Shown piece after piece: positions 7,891 through 16,656 of a DNA stretch of 35,207 bases (its first letter is position 1; the number at the start of each line of letters is the position of its first letter). This stretch comes from Tenacibaculum sp. M341. Its GTDB lineage: Bacteria; Bacteroidota; Bacteroidia; Flavobacteriales; Flavobacteriaceae. A program made the translations under genes and the position numbers. The notes beneath the pieces are model-generated. The model had not been told where the DNA came from, did not search any database, and saw nothing but the letters and a program-made list of their open reading frames with translations. The stretch is taken from the NCBI RefSeq assembly GCF_004337695.1, contig NZ_SJXJ01000032.1, positions 491-35,697 on the forward strand, written 5' to 3'.

Positions 7891-10371
7891 TTAGTTATTT
7901 TTCTCATTTTCTAATAATTGTTCTAAAGCCATAAAATCAGGTACTAATACTTGACGAGCTTTACTTCCTTCAAAAGGACCAACAATTCCTGCAGCTTCAA
8001 GCTGATCTATAATTCTACCAGCTCTATTGTAACCTAATTTCAGTTTACGTTGCAATAACGATGCCGAACCTTGTTGAGCGGTTACAATTATTTCTGCTGC
8101 GTCTTTAAATAATTTATCTCTGTCTGCTATGTCTATATCAACATTTGTGCCAGCATCTTCACCTACATATTCTGGAAGTAAATGTGCCTCAGGATAAGCC
8201 CTTTGCGAACCAATAAAATCTGTTATTTTTTCAACTTCAGGGGTGTCAACAAATGCACACTGAATTCTGGTAATGTCATTTCCACCAGAATAAAGCATAT
8301 CTCCACGACCAATTAATTGATCAGCACCAGGAGCATCTAAAATAGTTCTACTATCAATTTTAGAAGTTACTCTAAATGCAATTCGAGAAGGGAAGTTAGC
8401 TTTAATAATACCTGTAATTACATTTACCGAAGGTCTTTGTGTTGCAACAATTAAATGAATACCAATAGCCCTTGCTAACTGTGCCAAACGAGCAATAGGA
8501 GTTTCTACTTCTTTACCAGCAGTCATAATTAAATCAGCAAATTCATCAATAACCAAAACAATGTAAGGTAAAAATTGATGACCATTTTCTGGATTTAATT
8601 TTCTAGCTTTAAATTTAGCATTGTATTCTTTAATGTTTCTAACCATGGCCGTTTTTAATAAATCATAACGGTTATCCATTTCAATACATAAAGAATTTAA
8701 TGTATTTACTACTTTAGAAGTATCAGTAATAATTGCTTCTTCAGCATCTGGAAGTTTGGCTAAGTAATGACGCTCTATTTTGTTGAACAAAGTAAGTTCT
8801 ACTTTCTTAGGATCAACTAAAACAAACTTAACTTCTGCAGGATGTTTTCTATATAATAGTGAAGTTAAAATAGCATTTAAACCTACCGATTTACCTTGTC
8901 CGGTAGCACCAGCCATAAGCAAGTGAGGCATTTTAGCTAAGTCAACCACTAAAGTTTCATTAGAAATAGTTTTACCAAGTGCCAATGGTAATTCCATTTG
9001 ACTTTCTTGGAATTTTTTAGAAGTGATAGCAGAGTGCATAGAAACTATGGTAGGCTTTTTATTAGGCACTTCTATACCAATAGTTCCTTTACCTGGCATT
9101 GGAGCAATAATTCTAATTCCTAATGCAGCAAGAGATAAAGCAATATCATCTTCTAAGTTTTTAATTTTTGATATTCTTACACCAGCTTCAGGAACAATTT
9201 CATATAAAGTAATTGTAGGTCCCACAGTAGCTTTAATTTGTGCAATACCAATTTTATAGTTCTTTAAAGTTTCTACAATCTGATTTTTATTCGCTTCTAA
9301 TTCTTCAGGATCTATAGAAATACTTTCATTGTATTCTTTTAATAAATTAAATGTAGGAAAACGGAAATCACTTAATTCTAGGGTAGGGTCAAACTCACCA
9401 AAATCTTGAACTAATTTATCAGAAATGTTTTCGGTTACACTCTTTTCTTCTTCAACTTTTTCAATAGCTATTTGTACTTCTTGTAAGGTTTGTTCACTTG
9501 GTGAATTTATTTCTAAAGGAGTATCTTCAACTGTATTTTCAGTTGTAGAAGTAATTTTTAGTTCTAAATTATTTTCTTCATTATCAACACCAGAATGTTT
9601 GTTAATGGTTGGCTGAAGATTTTTAACAGACATTTCAAAGTTTGATTTAGCTTCATCGCTAACAACTTCTGGTTCTTTTTTAACGACTGTTTTAACCTCT
9701 TCTTTAATATCGTTAGTAGGTTTTTCAGCAACAACAGTGTTATTAGCTTTAGCTGTAGCTATATTTTGTTTCTTCTCGTTAATACGTTCGCTAATTTTTT
9801 CTAGCGTAAGTTTAAAGCGTATTACAAGGTATAATATTAAAAAGAAAGTTAGCACTATGGCTAAACCAGTTCTACCTATAAAAGTTCTTAGGTAATCATT
9901 TAATTCGTAACCAACAGTACCAGATAATAGGGCAAACTTTTTTTCAACAAAACCTAAAGCAATAGAAACCCAAAGCATGTTAAAAAGTCCCCAGTTCCAA
10001 CGAACAACCATACTTTTTAATCTACTTTGAAGTAAAAAACTAATTCCAGTTAAAAAAGTTAAAAAAGGAATTATAAAAGCGGCTAAACCGAAACCATTGT
10101 ATATAAAAGTATGACTTAAGTTAAAACCAATTTTACCTAAAAGGTTTTTAGTTTTAATTTGTCTGTTAGCAAAATTATGTAATGTACTTTGGTCTTCTTG
10201 CCAAGAAAAGAAAAAAGAAATAAAAGCAACACATAAAAAAACGGCAAAAAGTACTAAAAAAGCACCTAAGACTGTTTGCGTTTGTCTGTTTTTTAAAAAA
10301 TCAGAAATAACTGATTTTGAGGCGATTTTTTGAGGTGTTTTTGTCTTTTTTGTGTTTGTTTTTTTAGCCAT
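7891..10371 (-). CDS. ftsK: DNA translocase FtsK
   Basis: 826 residues. Four N-terminal membrane segments lie within about residues 35-190, followed by an acidic, low-complexity linker (about 200-310). The motor follows, with Walker A GATGQGKSVGLN near 487, Walker B IVLVIDEFADL near 607 and the ATQRPSVNVITG block. A C-terminal winged-helix gamma domain (LLQRKLKLGYNRAGRIIDQLE) normally reads the chromosomal orienting sequences. FtsK is septum-anchored and pumps DNA to clear the division site and help dimer resolution. It sits between dgkA (37 nt upstream) and the lolA-like gene (18 nt downstream) on the same strand, so all are probably co-transcribed. Confidence 0.96.
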   Translation of the reverse strand: MAKKTNTKKTKTPQKIASKSVISDFLKNRQTQTVLGAFLVLFAVFLCVAFISFFFSWQEDQSTLHNFANRQIKTKNLLGKIGFNLSHTFIYNGFGLAAFIIPFLTFLTGISFLLQSRLKSMVVRWNWGLFNMLWVSIALGFVEKKFALLSGTVGYELNDYLRTFIGRTGLAIVLTFFLILYLVIRFKLTLEKISERINEKKQNIATAKANNTVVAEKPTNDIKEEVKTVVKKEPEVVSDEAKSNFEMSVKNLQPTINKHSGVDNEENNLELKITSTTENTVEDTPLEINSPSEQTLQEVQIAIEKVEEEKSVTENISDKLVQDFGEFDPTLELSDFRFPTFNLLKEYNESISIDPEELEANKNQIVETLKNYKIGIAQIKATVGPTITLYEIVPEAGVRISKIKNLEDDIALSLAALGIRIIAPMPGKGTIGIEVPNKKPTIVSMHSAITSKKFQESQMELPLALGKTISNETLVVDLAKMPHLLMAGATGQGKSVGLNAILTSLLYRKHPAEVKFVLVDPKKVELTLFNKIERHYLAKLPDAEEAIITDTSKVVNTLNSLCIEMDNRYDLLKTAMVRNIKEYNAKFKARKLNPENGHQFLPYIVLVIDEFADLIMTAGKEVETPIARLAQLARAIGIHLIVATQRPSVNVITGIIKANFPSRIAFRVTSKIDSRTILDAPGADQLIGRGDMLYSGGNDITRIQCAFVDTPEVEKITDFIGSQRAYPEAHLLPEYVGEDAGTNVDIDIADRDKLFKDAAEIIVTAQQGSASLLQRKLKLGYNRAGRIIDQLEAAGIVGPFEGSKARQVLVPDFMALEQLLENEKNN

Positions 10372-10408
10372 ATACGGTGTTAAATTTAGACCTGTAAATA
10401 TAGAAATA

Positions 10409-10792
10409 TTACGATAATAAGTTCATTATTTTTGGAATGTATATTATACAACCAATAATTATAGAAATTATTGCTGCAAAACCAGCGGCGCCAGCAGCAA
10501 CATCTTTTATAACTCCAATTTTGTTATGGTATTCAGGATGAATAAAATCTGCAATTTTTTCTACAGCAGTATTTAAAGCCTCAGCTACTAAAACAACACC
10601 AATAATAGTTAATTGAATCATCCATTCAATAGCCGAAATATTAAAGATAAACCCGAAGACAGTAATAAAAAGCCCAATAAAAAATTGAGCTTTTATACTA
10701 TCTTCAGTGGTAATAAGAATGAGAATACCTTTAAAAGAATATGTAATTCCTTTTAATCTTCTCTTAACAAATCCACTTTTTGTTTTTCCCAT
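10409..10792 (-). CDS. dgkA: Diacylglycerol kinase family protein (DgkA type)
   Basis: 127 residues with three hydrophobic membrane segments. The family motif is EALNTAVEKIADFI followed by KDVAAGAAGFAAI, containing the conserved Glu/Asn/Asp active-site residues of the small integral-membrane kinases. Homologues phosphorylate diacylglycerol, or undecaprenol in Gram-positives, at the inner membrane; the substrate here is not provable. The ATG at 10792 abuts the stop of tpx (10793) with no gap, pointing to coupled translation. Confidence 0.9.
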   Translation of the reverse strand: MGKTKSGFVKRRLKGITYSFKGILILITTEDSIKAQFFIGLFITVFGFIFNISAIEWMIQLTIIGVVLVAEALNTAVEKIADFIHPEYHNKIGVIKDVAAGAAGFAAIISIIIGCIIYIPKIMNLLS

Positions 10793-11290
10793 TTATAAAG
10801 CTTTTAAAGCTTCACTGTAATTAGGTTCGTCTACAATTTCAGATACTTGTTCTGTATAAGCAACTTCACCTTTTTCGTTAATTACTACAATACAACGAGA
10901 GTGTAAATTGCTTAAAGGACCATTTGAAAATTCTAAACCGTAATCTTTTCCAAAGTCTCCAGTAGCAAAATCAGAAAGCATTTCAACGTTTTCAATACCT
11001 TCAGCGCCACAAAAACGACCTTGAGCAAAAGGTAAATCTCTAGAAATACAAAGAACTTTTGTATTCTCTAAAGCGGCAGCTTCTTTATTAAAATTTCTTA
11101 CAGATGTAGCACATGTACCCGTATCTACACTTGGAAAAATATTTAAGATAAGCTTTTTACCTTCATAATCTTTTAACGACTTATGAGATAAATCAGTAGC
11201 AACAAGATTAAAATCAGGTGCTTTAGAGTTTAATTCAGGTAATGATCCATTTGTTTGTATTTCATTGCCTTTTAATGTAACTGTAGCCAT
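10793..11290 (-). CDS. tpx: Thiol peroxidase (Tpx)
   Basis: 165 residues, the standard Tpx length. The thioredoxin-like fold carries the peroxidatic cysteine in FPSVDTGTCATSVR and the resolving cysteine in DLPFAQGRFCGAEGIEN, both intact. It reduces hydrogen and lipid peroxides using thioredoxin. It is first in the minus-strand run tpx-dgkA-ftsK-lolA-like and divergent from the MATE exporter gene, with 88 nt between them. Confidence 0.96.
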   Translation of the reverse strand: MATVTLKGNEIQTNGSLPELNSKAPDFNLVATDLSHKSLKDYEGKKLILNIFPSVDTGTCATSVRNFNKEAAALENTKVLCISRDLPFAQGRFCGAEGIENVEMLSDFATGDFGKDYGLEFSNGPLSNLHSRCIVVINEKGEVAYTEQVSEIVDEPNYSEALKAL

Positions 11291-11312
11291 TTGTTTTTGT
11301 TTTTATTCTAAT

Positions 11313-11320
11313 CAAAAATA
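11313..11320 (-). promoter_or_regulatory. Putative -7 element for tpx
   Basis: The minus strand reads TATTTTTG (TAnnTTTG), 22 nt before the tpx start. A TTTA, rather than TTTG, lies 18 nt further upstream, so the -33 match is imperfect. Confidence 0.4.
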
Positions 11321-11342
11321 GTCAAAATCTATCAATTTAAAC

Positions 11343-11350
11343 TATCTTCG
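11343..11350 (+). promoter_or_regulatory. Putative -7 element for the MATE gene
   Basis: TATCTTCG resembles the Bacteroidota -7 box with C in place of the third T. It lies 28 nt before the probable GTG start. No good -33 was seen. Confidence 0.3.
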
Positions 11351-11378
11351 TGCCCTCAAAAAAATAAAAAATGATTCT

Positions 11379-12737
11379 GTGAAATTATCAAATTACACAT
11401 CAGAATTTAAAAGGAATTTAACCCTTGCGTATCCTGTTATGTTAGGACAATTAGGACATGTTTTAGTTGGACTAGCAGATAATTTAATGGTAGGTAAGTT
11501 GGGGGCTGCGCCATTGGCATCTGTATCATTAGCAAACGGATTAATGTTTATTTTTTTATCATTAGGAATAGGATATAGTTTTTCTATTACAACTTTAGTA
11601 GCAGAAGCAGATGGAGAAAAAGATATTGCTAAAGGGAGAAATATATTTAAGCATGGAGTTTTTGTAACTATAATTTTAGGATTTATTGTTTGTGCTTTAT
11701 TGCTGATATCTCAACCTATAATGTATTACATGCAGCAACCAGTAGAAGTGGTAGAACTAGCAAAACCATATTATGCAGTAATAGCGTATTCCATGATTCC
11801 TTTGATGATTTTTCAAGGATTAAAGCAATTTGCCGATGGTTTATCGCTTACTAAGTATGCCATGCAAGCAACTTTATTGGCTAATGTAATTAATGTGTTT
11901 TTTAATTATGTTTTAATCTACGGAAAGTTTGGGTTTCCTGAATTAGGAGTAGTGGGTTCAGGAATTGGAACCTTAATTTCTCGCTTTATGATGGTTGCTT
12001 TTATGATATATATGATTAAAACTAGAAAAGAATTTTCTGAATATATAAAAGGTTTTTCTTTGAGAGGCATTCAGAAAAAAGTACTAAAAAAAATATATGA
12101 TTTAGGAATTCCTACAGCATTACAAATGTGGTTTGAAGTAAGTTTATTTGCTTCAGGTATTTTTTTAGCTGGAAGTATTGGTACCAATACACAAGCAGCA
12201 AATCAAATTGCACTGAATTTATCATCTATGACATTTATGATTGCCATAGGTTTAGGGGTAACAGCTACAGTAAGAGTAGGAAATCAAAAAGGACTAAAGA
12301 ATTTTGTTGAATTACGAAGAATAGCTTTATCCATCTTTTTATTAATGATATTGATTGATATTGTATTTGCTGTTTTATTTATAGCTTTTAAAGGAATTTT
12401 ACCTACCTTTTATGTAGAAAATTTAGAAGTAATAGAAACAGCTAAAATATTGATTGTTATATCTGGTTTTTTCCAATTATCAGACGGTATTCAAGTAGTT
12501 GTTTTAGGAGCACTAAGGGGAATTCAAGATGTAAAAATACCAATGCAAATTACATTCATAGCTTACTGGATTATAGGTTTTCCTATTTGTTATTTCTTGA
12601 GTATTTATACGAACTTAAAAGGAATTGGAATTTGGATAGGGCTTTTAATTTCTTTAACAGCATCAGCAGTAATGTTGTATATTCGCTTTCATAAACTGAC
12701 AAAAAAATTAATTTACAATACGAATGGAGTTGCCTAA
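11379..12737 (+). CDS. MATE family efflux transporter
   Basis: 452 residues with about twelve hydrophobic membrane segments in two homologous halves, opening with LTLAYPVMLGQLGHVLVGLADNLMVGKLG, the classic MATE signature. MATE proteins export cationic drugs, dyes or metabolites using Na+ or H+ gradients; the substrate cannot be deduced. The start is GTG at 11379 (MKLSNYTSEF): no in-frame ATG lies upstream, and the ATG at 11371 opens a three-codon frame whose TGA overlaps the GTG. The 3' end overlaps the next small gene by 14 nt. Confidence 0.93.
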   Translation: MKLSNYTSEFKRNLTLAYPVMLGQLGHVLVGLADNLMVGKLGAAPLASVSLANGLMFIFLSLGIGYSFSITTLVAEADGEKDIAKGRNIFKHGVFVTIILGFIVCALLLISQPIMYYMQQPVEVVELAKPYYAVIAYSMIPLMIFQGLKQFADGLSLTKYAMQATLLANVINVFFNYVLIYGKFGFPELGVVGSGIGTLISRFMMVAFMIYMIKTRKEFSEYIKGFSLRGIQKKVLKKIYDLGIPTALQMWFEVSLFASGIFLAGSIGTNTQAANQIALNLSSMTFMIAIGLGVTATVRVGNQKGLKNFVELRRIALSIFLLMILIDIVFAVLFIAFKGILPTFYVENLEVIETAKILIVISGFFQLSDGIQVVVLGALRGIQDVKIPMQITFIAYWIIGFPICYFLSIYTNLKGIGIWIGLLISLTASAVMLYIRFHKLTKKLIYNTNGVA

Positions 12738-12948
12738 ATTTTTATTAGCAGACAATAGTAAACACCCAGAGGATATTTTTGTGTTACATACAGAATATCC
12801 TAGGTTTTTAATCAATTTAAAAGATGATAGTGTAGAATGGTTTGAAGATATAGCCGATGAAAATGAGCAAGAATTAGCGAATGCACTAGAGCAATTGATT
12901 GAAATGGCTGGGAATTTTTACGATGAAGAAATGAAAACTTACGAATAA
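12724..12948 (+). CDS. Conserved small acidic protein of unknown function
   Basis: 74 residues, very acidic (many Glu/Asp), with no signal peptide or membrane segment, so presumably cytoplasmic. It starts inside the last codons of the MATE gene (14-nt overlap), suggesting translational coupling, and is followed directly by a terminator, so it is the last gene of that unit. The core reads FVLHTEYPRFLINLKDDSVEWFED. I recognise this only as the kind of short flavobacterial hypothetical found beside transporters and assign no function. Confidence 0.75.
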   Translation: MELPKFLLADNSKHPEDIFVLHTEYPRFLINLKDDSVEWFEDIADENEQELANALEQLIEMAGNFYDEEMKTYE

Positions 12949-12974
12949 AAGAACGATTATTAATCGTTCTTTTT
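12947..12974 (+). terminator. Intrinsic terminator after small acidic gene
   Basis: An almost perfect palindrome, AAAAGAACGATTA / TAATCGTTCTTTT followed by TATTTTT. It begins at the stop codon of the 74-residue gene. Confidence 0.85.
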
Positions 12975-13109
12975 ATTTTTATAAATTATAAGTAAAAAAA
13001 ATCTTTGTCAAAAGAAGTTTCTTAAGAGAGAAAGAAAAAAGGAATTTGATGCTAACTTTAAGGTATATAATTTCTAAAATCAACTAAATTATATTTTAAT
13101 ACCCCCACT

Positions 13110-15548
13110 ATGAATATTCAAACTTACACTAGATTATTAGAAGAATCAGATTATAAAATGAAATCTATAATACAAGGAGTAGCATCTGGAGATGCCTTTT
13201 TAAATTTAGGTAAGGTTTTAGATCGTTTATCTTTTTTTGATGATTTTGAAGAGTTAGAAATTGAAATGAAAGAGAATGAAGATAGAGCAGTTGTTTCATT
13301 ATTATATAAAGAAGAACGTTTCAATTATCGTATAGAGCTAGAAGAAGTTTCAGTAGATCATTTCTTTAATTTATCGCATCAATTAACAGAAATTGAAATC
13401 GAAAGGTTAAGAAATGCTCAGATGGGAATTACTGTAATAACTCATTTTAATGAAGATAACTTGGCTTCTTACCATTTACAAATAAAGATTTTATGTGCTT
13501 TATTACCCAATTTATCAAGTATAGTTGATTATAGTTCGTTAAGTATTTTATCAGGTAAATGGGCAACATTGTGTGCTGAATCTGAAATTCCACCTCCACC
13601 GTCATATTTATACAGAATTCATGCAGTTTCAGGAGATGATAATGAAGTTTGGTTGCATACACATGGATTGAATAGGTGTGGTACTATTGAATTAGAAATT
13701 TTAAATGCAAGCAAAGAGAATGATGGTTATAGAGCCGTAAGTAGTGTTATTGAAACATTGGCTGTTAAGGCTATAGATAATAACTTATCTGAAAAAGAAT
13801 TAGAGCCTATTTTTTTAGGACACGATATTGTTGTTACTTGGAAAAAATGGGAAGAAACCATAGAAGATTTTAATTGTTTAGGTGCCAGTTATGAAGATAG
13901 AGTAGGGCATGATTTTCCTTGCGGAGTTTTATTCTTGTATAAATCTGAAGAAGATTATGAGCAAAAAAGATTAAGTTCTATGAATGATATAATTCCTCAT
14001 TTACAAGAGAATCCTTTGTTTTTTATCAGTAATAAAGAAACTCAACGAATGAAGAGTTTGGCTGTAGAGCGAATTGATTATGTATATGAGAATGCTTTTA
14101 AAAATGAAAATAAAATTCTTATTAAGGTTGGAGTAGAAGTTGATGAAGGATATAAAGATGAAGAAAATGGTTTTGATACAGAACATTTGTGGTTTGAATT
14201 GGTAGATATCACTAAAACAACATTTACAGGAGTTTTATTAAATCAGCCCTATTATATAGAAAGGCTTAATGAAGGTGATCAATTTCAATTTGGAGAAGAT
14301 GAAATTACAGATTGGATTATTTACACTAGTGATGATACAATTTATCCAGATACAATTTACTTATTGATGATTGACAATCATAAAGAAGTTATTGATATAA
14401 ATGAAAATAGAGAAGCCTTTATTCAACAATTACAAAATTGGCACGAAATAGATAAACATCAAGAAATTATTGAAGCTTGTAGAAGTTTAGATAAACTGGA
14501 TTATGAAGTATCTTCTTTGTATTGTAGAGCATTAAATAATTTTGGATTATTTGATGAAGCAATTAAACAGATGCTTACTTTTAAAGAGGAAGCCAAAGAT
14601 GATTTTAAATGGCATTATAGATTATCATACTCATACGATTCAGTTGCAGATTATGATAATGCTTTAAAAGCAATTCAAGCCTCTATTGATATTGAAGATG
14701 GTTATGCTCCAGCATGGTTACAACTAGGTTTTATATACAATGGCTTGGATAGACATAAAGAGGCGCTAGAGGCTTTTGATAAAGTATTTTTATTGTATGA
14801 AGCTAGAGGAGAAGACTCAGGAACTTCTAAAGATGAAGTAGCTTATTTAAAGCAAGTTTATGAAGGAATACAAGAAGTTATTGAAGATAAAAGAGAGTTA
14901 GATTTATATAATTTGCTCACAGATTTAAAAGAGGAAGGTAACTTTGAAGAGATCAAATCAATTTTAACGAACTATAGTATTGAAAAATACCCTTTTCAGC
15001 TGTTAAAAATCGAAGCACATATTGTTTTAAAAGAGTATGAATTAGCATTACAAAGTTTAGAAGAAGTAGCAGAAGAAAATAAAGATCATAGTAGATGGCT
15101 GTTTCACAAGTTTACAGTGTTAAAAGAAACAGGAGAAACTTTAAAAGCTGATGATGTTTTTAAAGAGTATGAAAAAGCTAAATCTACAGAGAATGAGTAT
15201 GTAAGAATTTATCATTCAGAAAACTTTACAAGTGTTGTATTAAATATTTATAAACCTAAAGTTAAAGAGCTGTCTAAATTAATAGAAGCTAAACAATCTG
15301 AGTTTAAAATTAACTCACGTCATTGGGAGCGTATTGTATTTAATACCATTCAAGATGAAAATGCTGAATTATTAAAATATGTAAAATTTGATTTAGATGG
15401 AGAAGAGTTTTGCGTGTTTTACTTTGAAGCATCCGAAGAAAACAACAAAAAAGCGGAAGTTGTAAAAGAGATAGTCACTAAAATTATTGAAAACAAAGAA
15501 GCAACGTTAGAGTATGTAATTAATAATTTTGATAAAATTAATGTATAA
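13110..15548 (+). CDS. Large DUF4026/DUF2314-like TPR protein
   Basis: 812 residues with no signal peptide, so probably cytoplasmic. The N-terminal ~300 residues resemble DUF4026-type proteins (YRIELEEVSVDHF, GKWATLCAESEIPPPPSYLYRIHAV). Residues about 330-425 resemble DUF2314 (TEHLWFELVDI, GVLLNQPYYIERLNEGDQF, DITDWIIY-like). From about 440 to 720 there are TPR-like helical repeats, including ALKAIQASIDIEDGYAPAWLQLGFIYNGLDRHKEALEAF-type units, and a further alpha/beta C-terminus. Function is unknown; TPRs suggest protein binding. It is a single gene between two terminators. Domain names are from memory of the motifs and would need a profile search. Confidence 0.75.
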   Translation: MNIQTYTRLLEESDYKMKSIIQGVASGDAFLNLGKVLDRLSFFDDFEELEIEMKENEDRAVVSLLYKEERFNYRIELEEVSVDHFFNLSHQLTEIEIERLRNAQMGITVITHFNEDNLASYHLQIKILCALLPNLSSIVDYSSLSILSGKWATLCAESEIPPPPSYLYRIHAVSGDDNEVWLHTHGLNRCGTIELEILNASKENDGYRAVSSVIETLAVKAIDNNLSEKELEPIFLGHDIVVTWKKWEETIEDFNCLGASYEDRVGHDFPCGVLFLYKSEEDYEQKRLSSMNDIIPHLQENPLFFISNKETQRMKSLAVERIDYVYENAFKNENKILIKVGVEVDEGYKDEENGFDTEHLWFELVDITKTTFTGVLLNQPYYIERLNEGDQFQFGEDEITDWIIYTSDDTIYPDTIYLLMIDNHKEVIDINENREAFIQQLQNWHEIDKHQEIIEACRSLDKLDYEVSSLYCRALNNFGLFDEAIKQMLTFKEEAKDDFKWHYRLSYSYDSVADYDNALKAIQASIDIEDGYAPAWLQLGFIYNGLDRHKEALEAFDKVFLLYEARGEDSGTSKDEVAYLKQVYEGIQEVIEDKRELDLYNLLTDLKEEGNFEEIKSILTNYSIEKYPFQLLKIEAHIVLKEYELALQSLEEVAEENKDHSRWLFHKFTVLKETGETLKADDVFKEYEKAKSTENEYVRIYHSENFTSVVLNIYKPKVKELSKLIEAKQSEFKINSRHWERIVFNTIQDENAELLKYVKFDLDGEEFCVFYFEASEENNKKAEVVKEIVTKIIENKEATLEYVINNFDKINV

Positions 15549-15552
15549 TACA

Positions 15553-15586
15553 AAAAGAGCTAGTTTAAACTTAAACTAGCTCTTTT
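15553..15586. terminator. Shared terminator overlapping a stop codon
   Basis: Stem AAAAGAGCTAGTTTAA / TTAAACTAGCTCTTTT. The right arm is also the last codons and stop of the minus-strand amine-oxidase gene (…KELV-stop). It serves the plus-strand TPR gene with a T-run and probably the converging gene as well. Confidence 0.85.
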
Positions 15587-16626
15587 AATTTTTTAGAAAT
15601 TTCGATACTTCTTAATACACAACCTTCCATATAACCTGGAAAATTCTCACATGTTTCTGTACCTCCAAGAAAAAGTTTACCATTAAAAAATGATTTTTGG
15701 TATACAGGATGTCCATTATTTTGATGTGGATTTTCATTAAACTGATTATTAAAACAAGTTAAAGATTCTAGTTTCCATACCTTCTCTTCATAAGATTGAA
15801 AGTCGTTTGCTTGTTTTCCAAAAAACTTAACTAATTGTTTTATTATTAAATTTTTGCGCTGCTCTTTGGTTAATTGATATAAATTAGAATTCATAAATCC
15901 CATCAGAGAGAAATAATTTTCATGTTTATCTGAATGATCATAAAGTTCAGTAAAAGGACCAACATGACTAAAACAAACACCAGAAAGTTTCGACTCTTTC
16001 CAAAAAGGTTTTTTATATATAACAGCAAATTTTATAGCGTCTTTCATCCATGTGTGTGTATTATTAGCAATGGAAAATACTTTTTCTGGTAAATGTGGCT
16101 TGAAATCTATGGAATTAACTAATAGTTTAGGCGGAATAGTAGTAACTACAAAATCAGTAATATATTCAGATAAATTGGTAGTAACTTTTACTGTATCATT
16201 AACATCAGTGATTTTAGTAACCCTTTCTTTTAAATGAATATCATCAGAACTAATATGTGCAGCAAGCTTTTTAATTATGGTAGATGAACCGCCTTCAATT
16301 CTATAACTTACTTCTTGGTTTTTTGGTAATTCAAATTTTTGAGGACCAACAGAGTTCATAGCTTCAAATAAAGCGTAGCCATCCATTTGTTGTTCAAACA
16401 AATTTATATTTAATTCACTACAAAGAGTTTTTAAACCAACATTATAGTTCCATAACCATGTAGCCCCAAGTTCAACCTTAGTATTATGGCTTTCTTTAGT
16501 GAAAATTCGTCCACCTAATCGATCATTAGCTTCAATAATTTGAACAGAAATATTTTGATTTCGCAAAAAATAAGCTAAAGAAAGTCCTGATAAACCGCTA
16601 CCTATTATTATAATTTTCTTACTCAT
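15571..16626 (-). CDS. FAD-dependent amine oxidase-like oxidoreductase
   Basis: 351 residues. The N-terminal Rossmann dinucleotide-binding motif IIIGSGLSGLSLAYFLR is followed by the E-ND-LGGRI motif typical of flavin monoamine oxidases. A C-terminal FAD-binding signature LFLGGTETCENFPGYMEGCVLRSIEIS completes the family pattern. It oxidises an amine or related substrate with O2 as acceptor in known relatives; the substrate here is unknown. It lies 30 nt after the thioredoxin-reductase-like gene and is the last of a probable four-gene operon controlled by the TetR protein at 18768-19328. No signal peptide, so cytoplasmic. Confidence 0.88.
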   Translation of the reverse strand: MSKKIIIIGSGLSGLSLAYFLRNQNISVQIIEANDRLGGRIFTKESHNTKVELGATWLWNYNVGLKTLCSELNINLFEQQMDGYALFEAMNSVGPQKFELPKNQEVSYRIEGGSSTIIKKLAAHISSDDIHLKERVTKITDVNDTVKVTTNLSEYITDFVVTTIPPKLLVNSIDFKPHLPEKVFSIANNTHTWMKDAIKFAVIYKKPFWKESKLSGVCFSHVGPFTELYDHSDKHENYFSLMGFMNSNLYQLTKEQRKNLIIKQLVKFFGKQANDFQSYEEKVWKLESLTCFNNQFNENPHQNNGHPVYQKSFFNGKLFLGGTETCENFPGYMEGCVLRSIEISKKLKELV

Positions 16627-16656
16627 TTAATTTAAAAAAAGATAAAGAATTAAAAA

